A stretch of 25,300 nt of DNA from a virus: the IMG/VR virus record IMGVR_UViG_3300023109_000125, positions 1 to 25,300 of that record; one strand, written 5' to 3'. The translations under genes were made by a program, and so were the position numbers. Positions within the stretch are counted from its first letter, which is position 1. Every line of letters starts with the position of its first letter. This document shows positions 1 through 5,813 of the stretch, one piece after another. The notes under the pieces were generated by a model. It was not told the origin of the DNA. It saw only the letters and a list, made by a program, of their open reading frames with translations, and made no database searches.

Positions 1-1387
1 TTTGCAACTTCTGCGACTCCCATGAGTAGTATTCCATGTTGGATACATCATCCAGAAGATCTTCAACTTCATCATCATTCTGTGTATCATCTTCATGCTC
101 AAATGTGGAGGCAATCAAGTCTTCTGTGTCAAATGCTCCATTCATTATGGCTCTCTCAAGATCATAATGGTTCAGCGCGTTCTTATCATCACATCCGTCA
201 GCATTTCTGAGGATGTATTCATTGAACTTACTAGCATCGTCTCCAACCTGCGCTTTCTCCAGCAATGCTTTGTTCTGCGCCTTGCTGTATTCAGCGTATC
301 TAGTTGCTTCTGTAAGCTTCCTGTGAATGCCAAACACCAAGGTCTTGGTTTCAACCTTACGCTCTTTACATTGAATATCGCAGAGACTCATTTCCAATCT
401 CACGCCTTTCGCTTCACAGAGATCATCAACTGCTTTCTTTGTGTGCTGATAGTTGGCAAGGCTACCCTTGAAATCAGGGCAGTTCTTCTGAACAATCCGT
501 GCATAGACGAAACTACGCGCTTCTGTGTAGTTTTTCCAAGTGGCAAGCTTGCGCACACCCTTCTCGGTTGTCCAACACTGGTGATAGTCGATTCCAAACT
601 CAGGAATGACGGCTCTTACCAGAAACTCTCCTCGTAGGACAGAGATTATTTCAATGTTCTCTGTTCTCCCACAACGAGTTATGAACTTGTTGAGTAGTTT
701 GTTGTCCTCATAGTGACGTGTGATGATCTTGCCTTTATACTCAATCTTCACTATCCAATAGCTAAGACTTGGCTTCAAAGCTAACCACTCTTTCGTTCTA
801 CGCTCATCTTCTAGCTTGTTCCATATGTCCAGAGACGCTGAATCATCAACGTCAATCCAGTTCAGCTTGTTTTCTGGCGTGTTCAGGATCTCATCTTCGA
901 GATTGCCCGACTTTTCTAGCGTATTATGCTCTTTCTCAGCCAAGTAAGGCTTAGAGACGTATGAAAGCGCCTCACTGACACTCTTTTTGTCTTTTATGCC
1001 ATCCATAGGCACTCCAGCCCTGTCTGCCACCAGCTTTATACTGTCAAGCATGTCTCGACGCTCTTTGTCTGATGGACTAGCTTCTCCAGTGATATACATC
1101 TCAAGCTGACGCTTACCATCATTGGATGGTGTGTATTCTCTTTCTAGCTTCCTTTTCGCCTTCTCTGCCTCGTGGTTAACATCTTCAAGGGCGTTTTCTG
1201 CTTCACAACGCTCTTTGTTTACCATGATTCGTGCTTTTGCTGTATTCACACGACTTTCGCTACCAAGGAGGTTCTCCCTCAATGATCCAAGCTGAAATTC
1301 ATGACTCCCATTACGGTATGGCAATCCATTCAGCTTTGTTTTAAACGGCTGACTAGCAACCCAATTCTTATAACTATTAGTTTTCAT
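1..1387 (-). CDS. Unidentified phage protein, C-terminus cut by the window edge
   Basis: An uninterrupted minus-strand frame runs from an ATG at 1387 to the left edge, giving at least 462 residues with no stop, so the gene is partial at its 3' end. I do not recognise the family. The first 40 residues are polar. Residues of about 50-95 are rich in Lys, Glu and Arg and look like a coiled coil. Later stretches mix ordinary globular sequence (Trp-, Tyr- and Cys-containing, about 220-370) with a very acidic part near the visible end (runs of Asp/Glu after a TFEHEDD motif). No nucleotide-binding or catalytic motif is evident. The leader before the ATG is AT-rich without a Shine-Dalgarno sequence. 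The gene diverges from the terminase small subunit gene, so the two share the 1388-1578 control region. That the frame is real is supported by its length and normal composition. Confidence 0.85.
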   Translation of the reverse strand, partial: MKTNSYKNWVASQPFKTKLNGLPYRNGSHEFQLGSLRENLLGSESRVNTAKARIMVNKERCEAENALEDVNHEAEKAKRKLEREYTPSNDGKRQLEMYITGEASPSDKERRDMLDSIKLVADRAGVPMDGIKDKKSVSEALSYVSKPYLAEKEHNTLEKSGNLEDEILNTPENKLNWIDVDDSASLDIWNKLEDERRTKEWLALKPSLSYWIVKIEYKGKIITRHYEDNKLLNKFITRCGRTENIEIISVLRGEFLVRAVIPEFGIDYHQCWTTEKGVRKLATWKNYTEARSFVYARIVQKNCPDFKGSLANYQHTKKAVDDLCEAKGVRLEMSLCDIQCKERKVETKTLVFGIHRKLTEATRYAEYSKAQNKALLEKAQVGDDASKFNEYILRNADGCDDKNALNHYDLERAIMNGAFDTEDLIASTFEHEDDTQNDDEVEDLLDDVSNMEYYSWESQKLQ

Positions 1388-1578
1388 TTTTGATAATAAT
1401 TTTAGTTTCTGACTACCTTTCAGGGGATAGCCAACCCTTCAACAGGAACATGCATCCAGCATTTCCATATTTAAAAATTTCACCAAGTCCAAGAGGACGA
1501 AGTCCGAGCGCGAAGCGCCAACACAACCATAGAAGCTCTCTTCTTGCATTAAACTACCATTTGTGATTCTATCACCAC
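1388..1578. promoter_or_regulatory. Divergent intergenic region with tandem mini-hairpins
   Basis: This 191-bp spacer lies between two divergently oriented genes and should hold promoters for both, although I see no convincing sigma70 pair. At 1487-1518 three short inverted repeats follow one another: GTCC-AAGA-GGAC, then GGAC-GAA-GTCC sharing the GGAC arm, then GCGC-GAA-GCGC. The first two are mutually exclusive folds because they compete for the same GGAC. They lie about 60 nt upstream of the ATG at 1579 and could fold in its leader RNA. Function is inference only. Confidence 0.4.
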
Positions 1579-2127
1579 ATGAACGAGAACTATAAAGAGA
1601 ACGACAAGGGACTCCCTTACGCCGATTGGAGCGATTTCACCGATTCCACTTGGGAATGCATCAGAGACGACTACGAAGCACACAATTGCTCAATTCAGGA
1701 TGTGGCAGACAACTGGAACATCCCAGCTCCAATTCTTAAAGGCAGAATCAAAAATAACAAATGGCTCACCACCACAAAGGCAAGACAACTAGAAGAACAC
1801 CTAGAAAACAATCCTCTAGAATGTAAAAAACTCTCTTCTCATAGAAATAAAGCTCATCAAGAACTTACACCAGCCGAGAAACTAGTAGTCAAAAAAGCCA
1901 AATCCACTATCGACTACCAATCAGATATCCTCGACATCACACTCAACGCTCTAGCCGAACTAAAGGCAGATGGTGGACTCAAAATTAAGTCGGCTTTCGA
2001 CCTAGAGAAGATAGACGCAGTAGCCAGAAGAACACTCAACCTAGATGACGATCAATCCAAAAATCAAATCATAGACACAAACTTCACTTCAGCTAAACAT
2101 AAACCAGTGATAATCGATGTTGATTAA
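1579..2127 (+). CDS. Probable terminase small subunit
   Basis: The 182-residue product has the size and layout of a phage small terminase, the DNA-recognition subunit that selects phage DNA and hands it to the large terminase for packaging into proheads. Residues of about 36-62 look like a helix-turn-helix (CSIQDVADNWNIP, then a basic helix with KGRIKNNKW), as in families that use a resolvase-like or homeodomain-like fold. A basic stretch follows at about 90-115. The C-terminal third has the pattern of an oligomerisation helix and then LNLDDD, recalling the RxLGLDDD-type ending of many small terminases. No Shine-Dalgarno sequence precedes the ATG. Unusually, the large subunit is about 4.4 kb away, beyond a block of opposite-strand genes. 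The assignment rests on motif pattern, size and the presence of a large terminase nearby; another DNA-binding protein is the alternative. Confidence 0.6.
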   Translation: MNENYKENDKGLPYADWSDFTDSTWECIRDDYEAHNCSIQDVADNWNIPAPILKGRIKNNKWLTTTKARQLEEHLENNPLECKKLSSHRNKAHQELTPAEKLVVKKAKSTIDYQSDILDITLNALAELKADGGLKIKSAFDLEKIDAVARRTLNLDDDQSKNQIIDTNFTSAKHKPVIIDVD

Positions 2128-2174
2128 TTAATCAATTTACAAAATACAAGGGAGCGAAGCGACATATTCGACAA

Positions 2175-2251
2175 ATATCTCAATCAGAAGTCTCATGTTA
2201 AGACTCATATACAAGTCTCAATGAGAAGACTCAATTAGAAGACTCAGTGAC
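2175..2251. repeat. Iteron-like array: six octamers at 12-13 bp spacing
   Basis: Octamers of the form AAG(A/T)CTCA begin at 2188, 2200, 2213, 2226 and 2239, and a degenerate copy ATATCTCA begins at 2175. The steps between starts are 13, 12, 13, 13 and 13 bp. The spacers also share an AATnAG tendency, so the whole unit is about 13 bp. The array starts about 50 bp after the terminase small subunit stop codon and is not coding in any credible frame. Regular short direct repeats of this kind are typical of protein-binding arrays such as replication iterons or terminase recognition sites. The binding protein is unknown. Confidence 0.75.
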
Positions 2252-2263
2252 ATCACCATTCAT

Positions 2264-2316
2264 ATAAGTAATACTTACATAAGTTATAACTCATAAGTTT
2301 ACTTACATAAGTTATA
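2264..2316. repeat. AT-rich overlapping dyads with a 16-bp direct repeat
   Basis: A 16-bp sequence, ACTTACATAAGTTATA, occurs at 2273-2288 and again at 2301-2316. Interleaved with it are the dyads AAGTA-A-TACTT (2266-2276), AGTTATAACT (2282-2291, a perfect palindrome) and TAAGT-TT-ACTTA (2294-2305). The stretch is strongly AT-rich and follows directly on the octamer array. Iterons beside an AT-rich, easily melted segment is the arrangement seen at many iteron-controlled origins, but no test of that is possible here. Confidence 0.65.
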
Positions 2317-2720
2317 CCTTACTTCGCAGCTCAGTCGCTCTCTCCGTTCACTCCTTCGCTACGCTTAGCCTATTCCCGACCCACCACTCGTGTAAAGATC
2401 TTTATTTCAAATACCTCTCTAACGCCCTAATACCAACACTTCTAGACTATACTTTTTTTTAAGCAGTTAGACTCTTTCTGTTAGCATTATCGACTATATT
2501 GCAGTTTGACTCATTCCATATACTCCAAATTTACCCAAATTCCCCAAAATATACAGCTCCAACCACTCCCCGCAATACCCATATTATACCACTCAACACT
2601 CACTCCCATACACCCTTTTTCCTGCTGAGGACTCAATATCCACAAAGAAACCAAGATTTACTCACTTTGCTCATTGTTTTGAGTTGCTCCCGATGCTTGT
2701 GAATGTCGAATCAGGTAACC
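2317..2720. other. Gene-free region with a G-depleted plus strand
   Basis: No convincing gene is present. Visible items are a 12-bp palindrome TAAAGATCTTTA (2393-2404), a run of eight T near 2453-2460, and a near-repeat of GCAGTTAGACTC (2463-2474) as GCAGTTTGACTC (2501-2512). From about 2400 to 2640 the plus strand has almost no G: in 2521-2640 I counted 46 C and 6 G. The only longer frame here (67 residues from 2499) is low-complexity and simply reflects this composition. The leftward operon ends at 2721, and I see no clear intrinsic terminator after it. Confidence 0.6.
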
Positions 2721-3134
2721 TCAATAAACAGAGGGGATCTCGTGCTCGTGCTCCTCTTTTTCGTCGATGTAGTCAGCGATGATGCGCATCTCCTCTGCTG
2801 ATATGCTGTATGCTCCTATGGTGGAGAACATGAATCCTCCTCCGAAAACAGGCTCTAAGCATTTGTAGTATTTGCTTATTACCCGTTGCCTGTGCTCGTC
2901 AGGCATGTTGTTGACATGCTCGTTGGGCTCAGAGTAATCTTCAAGCTCTTTACTGAAGCGTTCCTGCTCGCTCTCAGTAAGCGGCTCAGGGAAGTGCTCA
3001 GGTGGTTTATTATGCTCTAGTCGTGCTTCAGCGCTCCTTGCTCGCTCCCGCCAGTATTTCACGTCGATGTAGGACTGCTCCTCAAGTGCTCTCAGTTTTA
3101 GCGTGAGGCTCGCTATTTTTTGTTTTTTGCTCAT
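2721..3134 (-). CDS. Hypothetical protein, last gene of the leftward cluster
   Basis: This is a 137-residue protein of no recognised family. Residues of about 1-45 are Lys/Arg/Glu-rich and helical with a coiled-coil look (MSKKQKIASLTLKLRALEEQ, then further heptad-like Leu and Ala). A proline- and acid-rich linker (about 42-75) separates this from a C-terminal part with GGGFMFSTIGAYSISAEE and an acidic His-rich tail (EKEEHEHE). There is no signal peptide or membrane segment. The ATG at 3134 follows the previous gene after an 11-nt gap, so co-translation in one operon is likely. The GGGF...ISAEEM segment could be a small folded domain, but I cannot name it. Confidence 0.7.
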   Translation of the reverse strand: MSKKQKIASLTLKLRALEEQSYIDVKYWRERARSAEARLEHNKPPEHFPEPLTESEQERFSKELEDYSEPNEHVNNMPDEHRQRVISKYYKCLEPVFGGGFMFSTIGAYSISAEEMRIIADYIDEKEEHEHEIPSVY

Positions 3135-3145
3135 GGTGATATTAA

Positions 3146-3412
3146 TTATAGTTCTCCGTTAATGATTGCTGCGTAGTCGTCTGCCCATGGATCAGGGTAG
3201 CAGTCTTCCCATGACGGCTCATAATCCCTGCGTGCAGCGTCACGCTCGTTTTCCTGCTCAGCCATCTTGGAATGGCCCAGCAAGATTTGTGCTTCCTCCC
3301 TGATGCTCTCAGGGGTGCCTTGGTAGTAATACTCAATAAACCCTGAGGCGTCTTGAGTGGTGTTACAGCAGCTCAGTGCGTCGTCTGCTATTTGTTGTGG
3401 TGTCTTGCTCAT
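3146..3412 (-). CDS. Hypothetical small acidic protein
   Basis: This 88-residue protein is not recognised. It begins MSKTPQQIADDALSCC, with an adjacent Cys pair at about 14-15, then Tyr-rich and Glu-rich helical sequence. It ends with an acidic, aromatic segment (SWEDCYPDPWADDYAA). A second frame starting at 3336 is internal and is a shadow. The leader is CA-rich (CCAACCAACTAATACC before the ATG), with no Shine-Dalgarno sequence. Upstream lies the large dyad at 3430-3490; downstream the next gene starts 11 nt after the stop. The acidic pI and small size fit an early phage protein acting by binding a host protein, but that is conjecture. Confidence 0.7.
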   Translation of the reverse strand: MSKTPQQIADDALSCCNTTQDASGFIEYYYQGTPESIREEAQILLGHSKMAEQENERDAARRDYEPSWEDCYPDPWADDYAAIINGEL

Positions 3413-3429
3413 GGTATTAGTTGGTTGGT

Positions 3430-3490
3430 GGCTAAAGAAGCTCCAGAACGCTGTGGGGGCGCTCCAGAGCTTCCCTGCGGCTTCTTAGCC
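3430..3490. other. 61-bp nested inverted repeat between two leftward genes
   Basis: Outer arms GGCTAAAGAAGC (3430-3441) and GCTTCTTAGCC (3480-3490) are complementary apart from one bulged A. An alternative inner pairing joins GAAGCTC (3437-3443) to GAGCTTC (near 3467-3473) with extra pairs toward the loop. On the minus strand the inner hairpin is followed by CTTTAG rather than a long T run. It overlaps the last codons of the gene ending at 3485 and precedes the gene starting at 3412. It could be a weak terminator, a processing site or a translation-control element. Confidence 0.6.
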
Positions 3491-3856
3491 AAAGCATACG
3501 ATGGAGAACGGCACGGTGTAACCCTTGGTAGCAGGGCTTCCAAACTCCACCTTGCTCCCATTAGGAGAGGTGGCGCGGTTCTTCCAAGGTGCGATGAGAC
3601 GCTCATGGATGAGGTCCGCTGCGGCAGCCCTGTAGCCTTTGGAGCCATTGGGGGCTTTGCGCTTGGAAGCGCGGAGATGGTTGATTTGAGTCAACCTGAT
3701 GCTCTCAGATAGAGAGCTGTCTACCTTGAAGTAGTAATACTTGAAGTAGATTTGAATCTGAACCTCGCCAGCTTTCACTGGACGCTTTGCTTCAGGTTTA
3801 GATGCACGGGCGGCTTTGGCTCCTTGGTTATCGGTGGCCTTTGTTTTTGCACTCAC
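3485..3856 (-). CDS. Hypothetical basic protein with a Lys/Ala-rich N-terminus, GTG start
   Basis: This is a 123-residue basic protein of no recognised family. The first 28 residues are Lys/Ala/Thr-rich and probably disordered, suited to nucleic-acid contact. A compact segment follows with an aromatic strand (QIQIYFKYYYFKV), a helix with SIRLTQINHLRASKRK, and another helix ending in IHERLIAPWKNR. The start codon is GTG at 3856: an in-frame stop lies just upstream and no ATG precedes the conserved-looking sequence. The stop overlaps the outer arm of the dyad at 3430-3490. The gene sits in a series of small same-strand genes, with a 78-nt hairpin-containing gap before it. A DNA- or RNA-binding role is plausible from charge alone. 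Confidence 0.6.
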   Translation of the reverse strand: MSAKTKATDNQGAKAARASKPEAKRPVKAGEVQIQIYFKYYYFKVDSSLSESIRLTQINHLRASKRKAPNGSKGYRAAAADLIHERLIAPWKNRATSPNGSKVEFGSPATKGYTVPFSIVCFG

Positions 3857-3870
3857 AATATCAGTGGTGT

Positions 3871-3920
3871 TCTGTCATTGGAATTAACGACAGACTTCAG
3901 CCCTCCCCTCGTGAGGAGAG
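3871..3920. other. Two intergenic hairpins upstream of the gene at 3856
   Basis: TCTGTC (3871-3876) and GACAGA (3889-3894) form a 6-bp stem around a 12-nt loop. Next to it, 3903-3920 forms CTC-C-CCTC / GAGG-A-GAG with a two-base loop and one mismatch. Neither is followed by a T run on the minus strand. The 6-bp/12-nt geometry is the same as in the repeated stop-proximal hairpins at 4848 and 5465, although the sequence differs. Confidence 0.5.
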
Positions 3921-3934
3921 CTGTAGGTCTATGG

Positions 3935-4204
3935 TTACAAGTTGGCGTGGAGATACTGAGCCGTTTTGCTATACTTCACCACGAAGCCGTGGGAGCATAA
4001 GCATCCGCAGCAGTCGTGTTCATGAAAGCAACGATCAACCTTCACCTTGAGGTGAGTGTTTCCATCTTGGTCGATAAGTTCACTCTCGATGTTGTGCTTT
4101 TGCTTAATCTCGGCAATCACCTCAGCTTCAGTGCCAAGGTTCTTGAAGAAAAAAGCGGCGGTTCCGTATTCGGTGTCTTGACCGATTGGTTCTAGCGTTT
4201 TCAT
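3935..4204 (-). CDS. Hypothetical protein with a Cys/His cluster
   Basis: This 89-residue protein carries eight Cys/His within 14 residues (C59, H61, H63, C65, C66, C68, C70, H72; sequence CFHEHDCCGCLCSH). Such density suggests metal binding, probably zinc, or a redox-active cluster. The N-terminal part looks like a small alpha/beta unit (FFFKNLGTEAEVIAEIKQKH) and strands with LKVKV precede the cluster. A HDCC-type motif also occurs in short uncharacterised phage proteins, as I recall. The ATG at 4204 lies 4 nt after the preceding stop, so the two are translationally linked. No catalytic assignment is possible. Confidence 0.75.
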   Translation of the reverse strand: MKTLEPIGQDTEYGTAAFFFKNLGTEAEVIAEIKQKHNIESELIDQDGNTHLKVKVDRCFHEHDCCGCLCSHGFVVKYSKTAQYLHANL

Positions 4205-4208
4205 TGGT

Positions 4209-4460
4209 TTAGTGGTTGTGACGCTCGTAGTGAGCGTCGTTATACATTATCTCCTCGTCGGAGAGTGGTGTGTTCTTCATGGGGATGAACTCATTGTTTG
4301 AGTCCAATAGTTTCCTGAGTCTATCCTGCCCCTCAATGGAGAGGCGGGACATTACCGAGGAGAGAGGATCACCGAAGTTCTCCTCAATGACGCTGTCATC
4401 CTTTTTGGTAGGATTCCAGCTTTGGTCTATGAGCTTTTCCAGCTCGTTTGGGTTTGTCAT
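4209..4460 (-). CDS. Hypothetical small acidic protein
   Basis: This 83-residue protein starts MTNPNELEKLIDQSWNPT. The ATG at 4460 was chosen over an upstream in-frame ATG at 4541 because that extension would lie inside the preceding gene. With this start the ATGA overlaps the preceding stop by 4 nt, the usual sign of translational coupling. The product is acidic and mainly helical (SVMSRLSIEGQDRLRKLLDS), ending in a His-rich tail (YERHNH). The family is not recognised. Confidence 0.7.
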   Translation of the reverse strand: MTNPNELEKLIDQSWNPTKKDDSVIEENFGDPLSSVMSRLSIEGQDRLRKLLDSNNEFIPMKNTPLSDEEIMYNDAHYERHNH

Positions 4461-4672
4461 TGGTTTGTTTGGTTGGTTGGGATGTAACGCTCCCAGAACG
4501 TGTTCAGTGGGACTTTGAAGGTAACACTGTATGCTGCCCACAAGCGCACATGCGTTCTATTAAAATCAAGGACTTTTAGGCGTTGCCGTGTCCTTAGATT
4601 GATCACCCATCCTGAGACAGGTGTGCTAGGGCTGTCATCAGCCTTAGCAATTAGTTCGTCTAGGTTACTCAT
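4457..4672 (-). CDS. Hypothetical protein
   Basis: This 71-residue protein begins MSNLDELIAKADDSPSTP. The body (VSGWVINLRTRQRLKVLDFN, then HVRLWAAYSVTFKVPL) looks like a small beta-rich fold of about 45 residues. The family is not recognised. It overlaps the upstream membrane peptide gene by 8 nt and the downstream gene by 4 nt (ATGA), so the three genes 4838 to 4209 form a tightly coupled unit. The leader before the ATG lies wholly inside the upstream gene and contains AAAGGA about 12 nt before it, a possible weak ribosome site. Confidence 0.7.
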   Translation of the reverse strand: MSNLDELIAKADDSPSTPVSGWVINLRTRQRLKVLDFNRTHVRLWAAYSVTFKVPLNTFWERYIPTNQTNQ

Positions 4673-4838
4673 CTGAGTATCCTTTCATAGTGCCGTAGCA
4701 CCTGTAATAAGAGCCCCTGTCACGGAGCTCTTTTTGTTGCTCTTGATTAGCTTCTAAGCCGTCAAGAGCCTTGCCTATGAAGGTTGTTAATAACCCTAGT
4801 GTGGCGAGCACTAGAGCAACCTTTATTGTGTTTTTCAT
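4665..4838 (-). CDS. Small single-span membrane peptide (57 residues)
   Basis: A short ATG frame at 4838 encodes 57 residues. Residues of about 4-24 are a hydrophobic helix (TIKVALVLATLGLLTTFIGK) preceded by Met-Lys-Asn, which fits an N-in or signal-anchor membrane segment. The rest is polar: a helical EANQEQQKELRDRG stretch and a Tyr/Cys-containing end (SYYRCYGTMKGY). There is no signal-peptidase motif of the usual AxA type. The gene fills an otherwise empty gap exactly, overlaps the next gene by 8 nt and follows the repeated hairpin at 4848-4876 by about 10 nt, so it is very probably real. Small phage membrane peptides include holins, superinfection-exclusion factors and spanin-like proteins. 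Nothing here decides among them, and no lysis gene is adjacent. Confidence 0.65.
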   Translation of the reverse strand: MKNTIKVALVLATLGLLTTFIGKALDGLEANQEQQKELRDRGSYYRCYGTMKGYSDE

Positions 4839-4847
4839 GATAGAATA

Positions 4848-4876
4848 TGAGCAGTTTAGACACTTGCTCAGGTGTG
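4848..4876 (-). repeat. Stop-proximal hairpin repeat, copy A
   Basis: A 29-nt sequence begins 6 nt after the stop codon of the gene ending at 4883 (minus strand). Arms TGAGCA and TGCTCA form a 6-bp stem around an 11-nt loop. It matches copy B at 5465-5494 almost base for base, including the loop, apart from one or two bases. There is no downstream T run, so it is not a standard intrinsic terminator. It also lies in the leader of the membrane peptide gene. Confidence 0.75.
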
Positions 4877-4882
4877 TTGTAA

Positions 4883-5314
4883 TTAAGCTTTAGCGATCAG
4901 AGCTTTAGCCTCTTCAAGCGATATACTAATCTCTCGACCAGATCGGGTGATTTGGTCTTCATTCATGTCCTGCCCCCGATGGGACAGAAACGAGAGGAGG
5001 AATGCCTCCTCTTTTAAGGTGAAAGTGTAAGCTTCCCACACTGATGCGATCTCACTCTCCTCCTTTCTCTGGAGGGTTTTATATCTAGCTGTTGACGAAT
5101 CCATAATCTCTCCGTCATCTACACGCTCCGAGACTCTCCTTGCCCTATCTTCATAAAAGCTGTGAATATGATTCCCTTCTCTCCCTAACTGATCAGCCGT
5201 GAGCTTCATCTTGTTGTAAATAGCCTCTAGGCTATCCCACACAGCCTCCCACTTAGCAGGAGTCTCATTTAGGGCGTCAAGGATCATTTCTGCGTTTTCT
5301 TTGTATGTGTTCAT
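4883..5314 (-). CDS. Hypothetical helical protein
   Basis: This 143-residue protein is almost entirely charged helix: MNTYKENAEMILDALNETPA, then AVWDSLEAIYNKMKLTADQL, a His-containing basic middle (HIHSFYEDRARRVSERV) and a C-terminal segment ISISLEEAKALIAKA. The pattern suggests an all-alpha or coiled-coil fold; no family was recognised. There is no membrane segment or Cys cluster. The ATG at 5314 follows an unusually structured 185-nt intergenic region, and the stop is followed 6 nt later by the repeated hairpin. This may therefore be a separately controlled transcription or processing unit within the cluster. Confidence 0.75.
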   Translation of the reverse strand: MNTYKENAEMILDALNETPAKWEAVWDSLEAIYNKMKLTADQLGREGNHIHSFYEDRARRVSERVDDGEIMDSSTARYKTLQRKEESEIASVWEAYTFTLKEEAFLLSFLSHRGQDMNEDQITRSGREISISLEEAKALIAKA

Positions 5315-5347
5315 AATAGTAAGTAGACATTATGGTTTCTGAACCCC

Positions 5348-5453
5348 TTAGCTAAACTGTAGCTGGAACAGGACAATTTACGTGCATTGCACAGATATGT
5401 AGTAGTCTTCTACATTACAATCGAACTCCGATTGATGGCATTCTAGAACGCCA
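5348..5453. other. Dyad-dense intergenic segment
   Basis: Within about 105 bp lie TTAGCTAA (5348-5355), GTGCA-T-TGCAC (5382-5392), TGTAG-N7-CTACA (5398-5414), AATCG-N5-CGATT (5419-5433) and an 18-bp near-palindrome TGGC-A-TTCTAGAA-C-GCCA (5436-5453). All are non-overlapping and back to back, and the hairpin repeat at 5465 follows. No frame longer than a few codons crosses it. This could be a structured leader RNA, a small RNA, an operator cluster or an origin element. Confidence 0.6.
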
Positions 5454-5464
5454 GAAGGAGAAGG

Positions 5465-5494
5465 TGAGCAGTTTAGACACTATGCTCAGGTGTG
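5465..5494 (-). repeat. Stop-proximal hairpin repeat, copy B
   Basis: This is a second copy of the 4848-4876 element, lying 5 nt after the stop of the gene ending at 5500. TGAGCA (5465-5470) pairs with TGCTCA (5483-5488) around a 12-nt loop. The loop bases are conserved with copy A except for one inserted base. It is followed on the minus strand by a pyrimidine-rich stretch (CCTTCTCCTTCT) rather than by a T run. Confidence 0.75.
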
Positions 5495-5499
5495 ATTGT

Positions 5500-5739
5500 T
5501 TACTTGAGGCTGTCTTCAAGAAAACAGATTTCTGCCTCCTTGTTGTTCAGCCACATCTGGTGGAACTCGGACCATCCTCCTGTGAGGATGACCAGCTCCT
5601 TATTCACCTCTACCGAGGTGAGCCCTGCCTCAATAGTGAGGCGTTGTAGGAGCTTTAGCTCCTGATATTTCACCACCTCAAGCTTGAGGGTGGCGATCTC
5701 CATTTGGGTCTTTACGACCTCTTTGTCATACGTTTTCAT
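5500..5739 (-). CDS. Hypothetical small coiled-coil protein
   Basis: This 79-residue protein starts MKTYDKEVVKTQMEIATLKL. Residues of about 5-40 have heptad-like spacing of Leu, Ile and Val among Lys and Glu, which fits a coiled coil. The second half has GGWSEFHQMWLNNKEAE and ends in an acidic helix. The ATG at 5739 was preferred to an in-frame ATG at 5778 because the latter falls inside the conserved leader repeat. With 5739 the repeat-to-start distance (17 nt) matches that of the gene at 6154 (18 nt). It is flanked by the leader hairpin upstream and the stop-proximal hairpin downstream. The family is not recognised. Confidence 0.7.
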   Translation of the reverse strand: MKTYDKEVVKTQMEIATLKLEVVKYQELKLLQRLTIEAGLTSVEVNKELVILTGGWSEFHQMWLNNKEAEICFLEDSLK

Positions 5740-5756
5740 ATGTATTATGGTGTTGT

Positions 5757-5813
5757 GGTTAATGTATGTGAACAGCAAGAGCGCTGATACATACAGAGCT
5801 GTTTAATACAATG
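5757..5813 (-). promoter_or_regulatory. Conserved leader hairpin repeat, copy 1
   Basis: A 57-nt element ends 17 nt before the ATG at 5739. Paired arms are TGTATGT (5763-5769) with ACATACA (5789-5795), and inside them CAGC (5773-5776) with GCTG (5783-5786), closing a 6-nt loop. Copy 2 at 6173-6229 has the same two stems and internal loop but a different apical loop. It could be an RNA hairpin in the 5' leader or a DNA operator/promoter module; no clear -10/-35 pair is visible. Confidence 0.75.

Noticed and set aside
95-637. 180-codon plus-strand frame at the left edge
   Set aside because: Antisense shadow of the long minus-strand gene that covers 1-1387 without a stop.
2499-2702. 67-codon plus-strand frame
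   Set aside because: Pro/Thr/His/Leu low-complexity product created by the G-depleted strand; no leader and no family.
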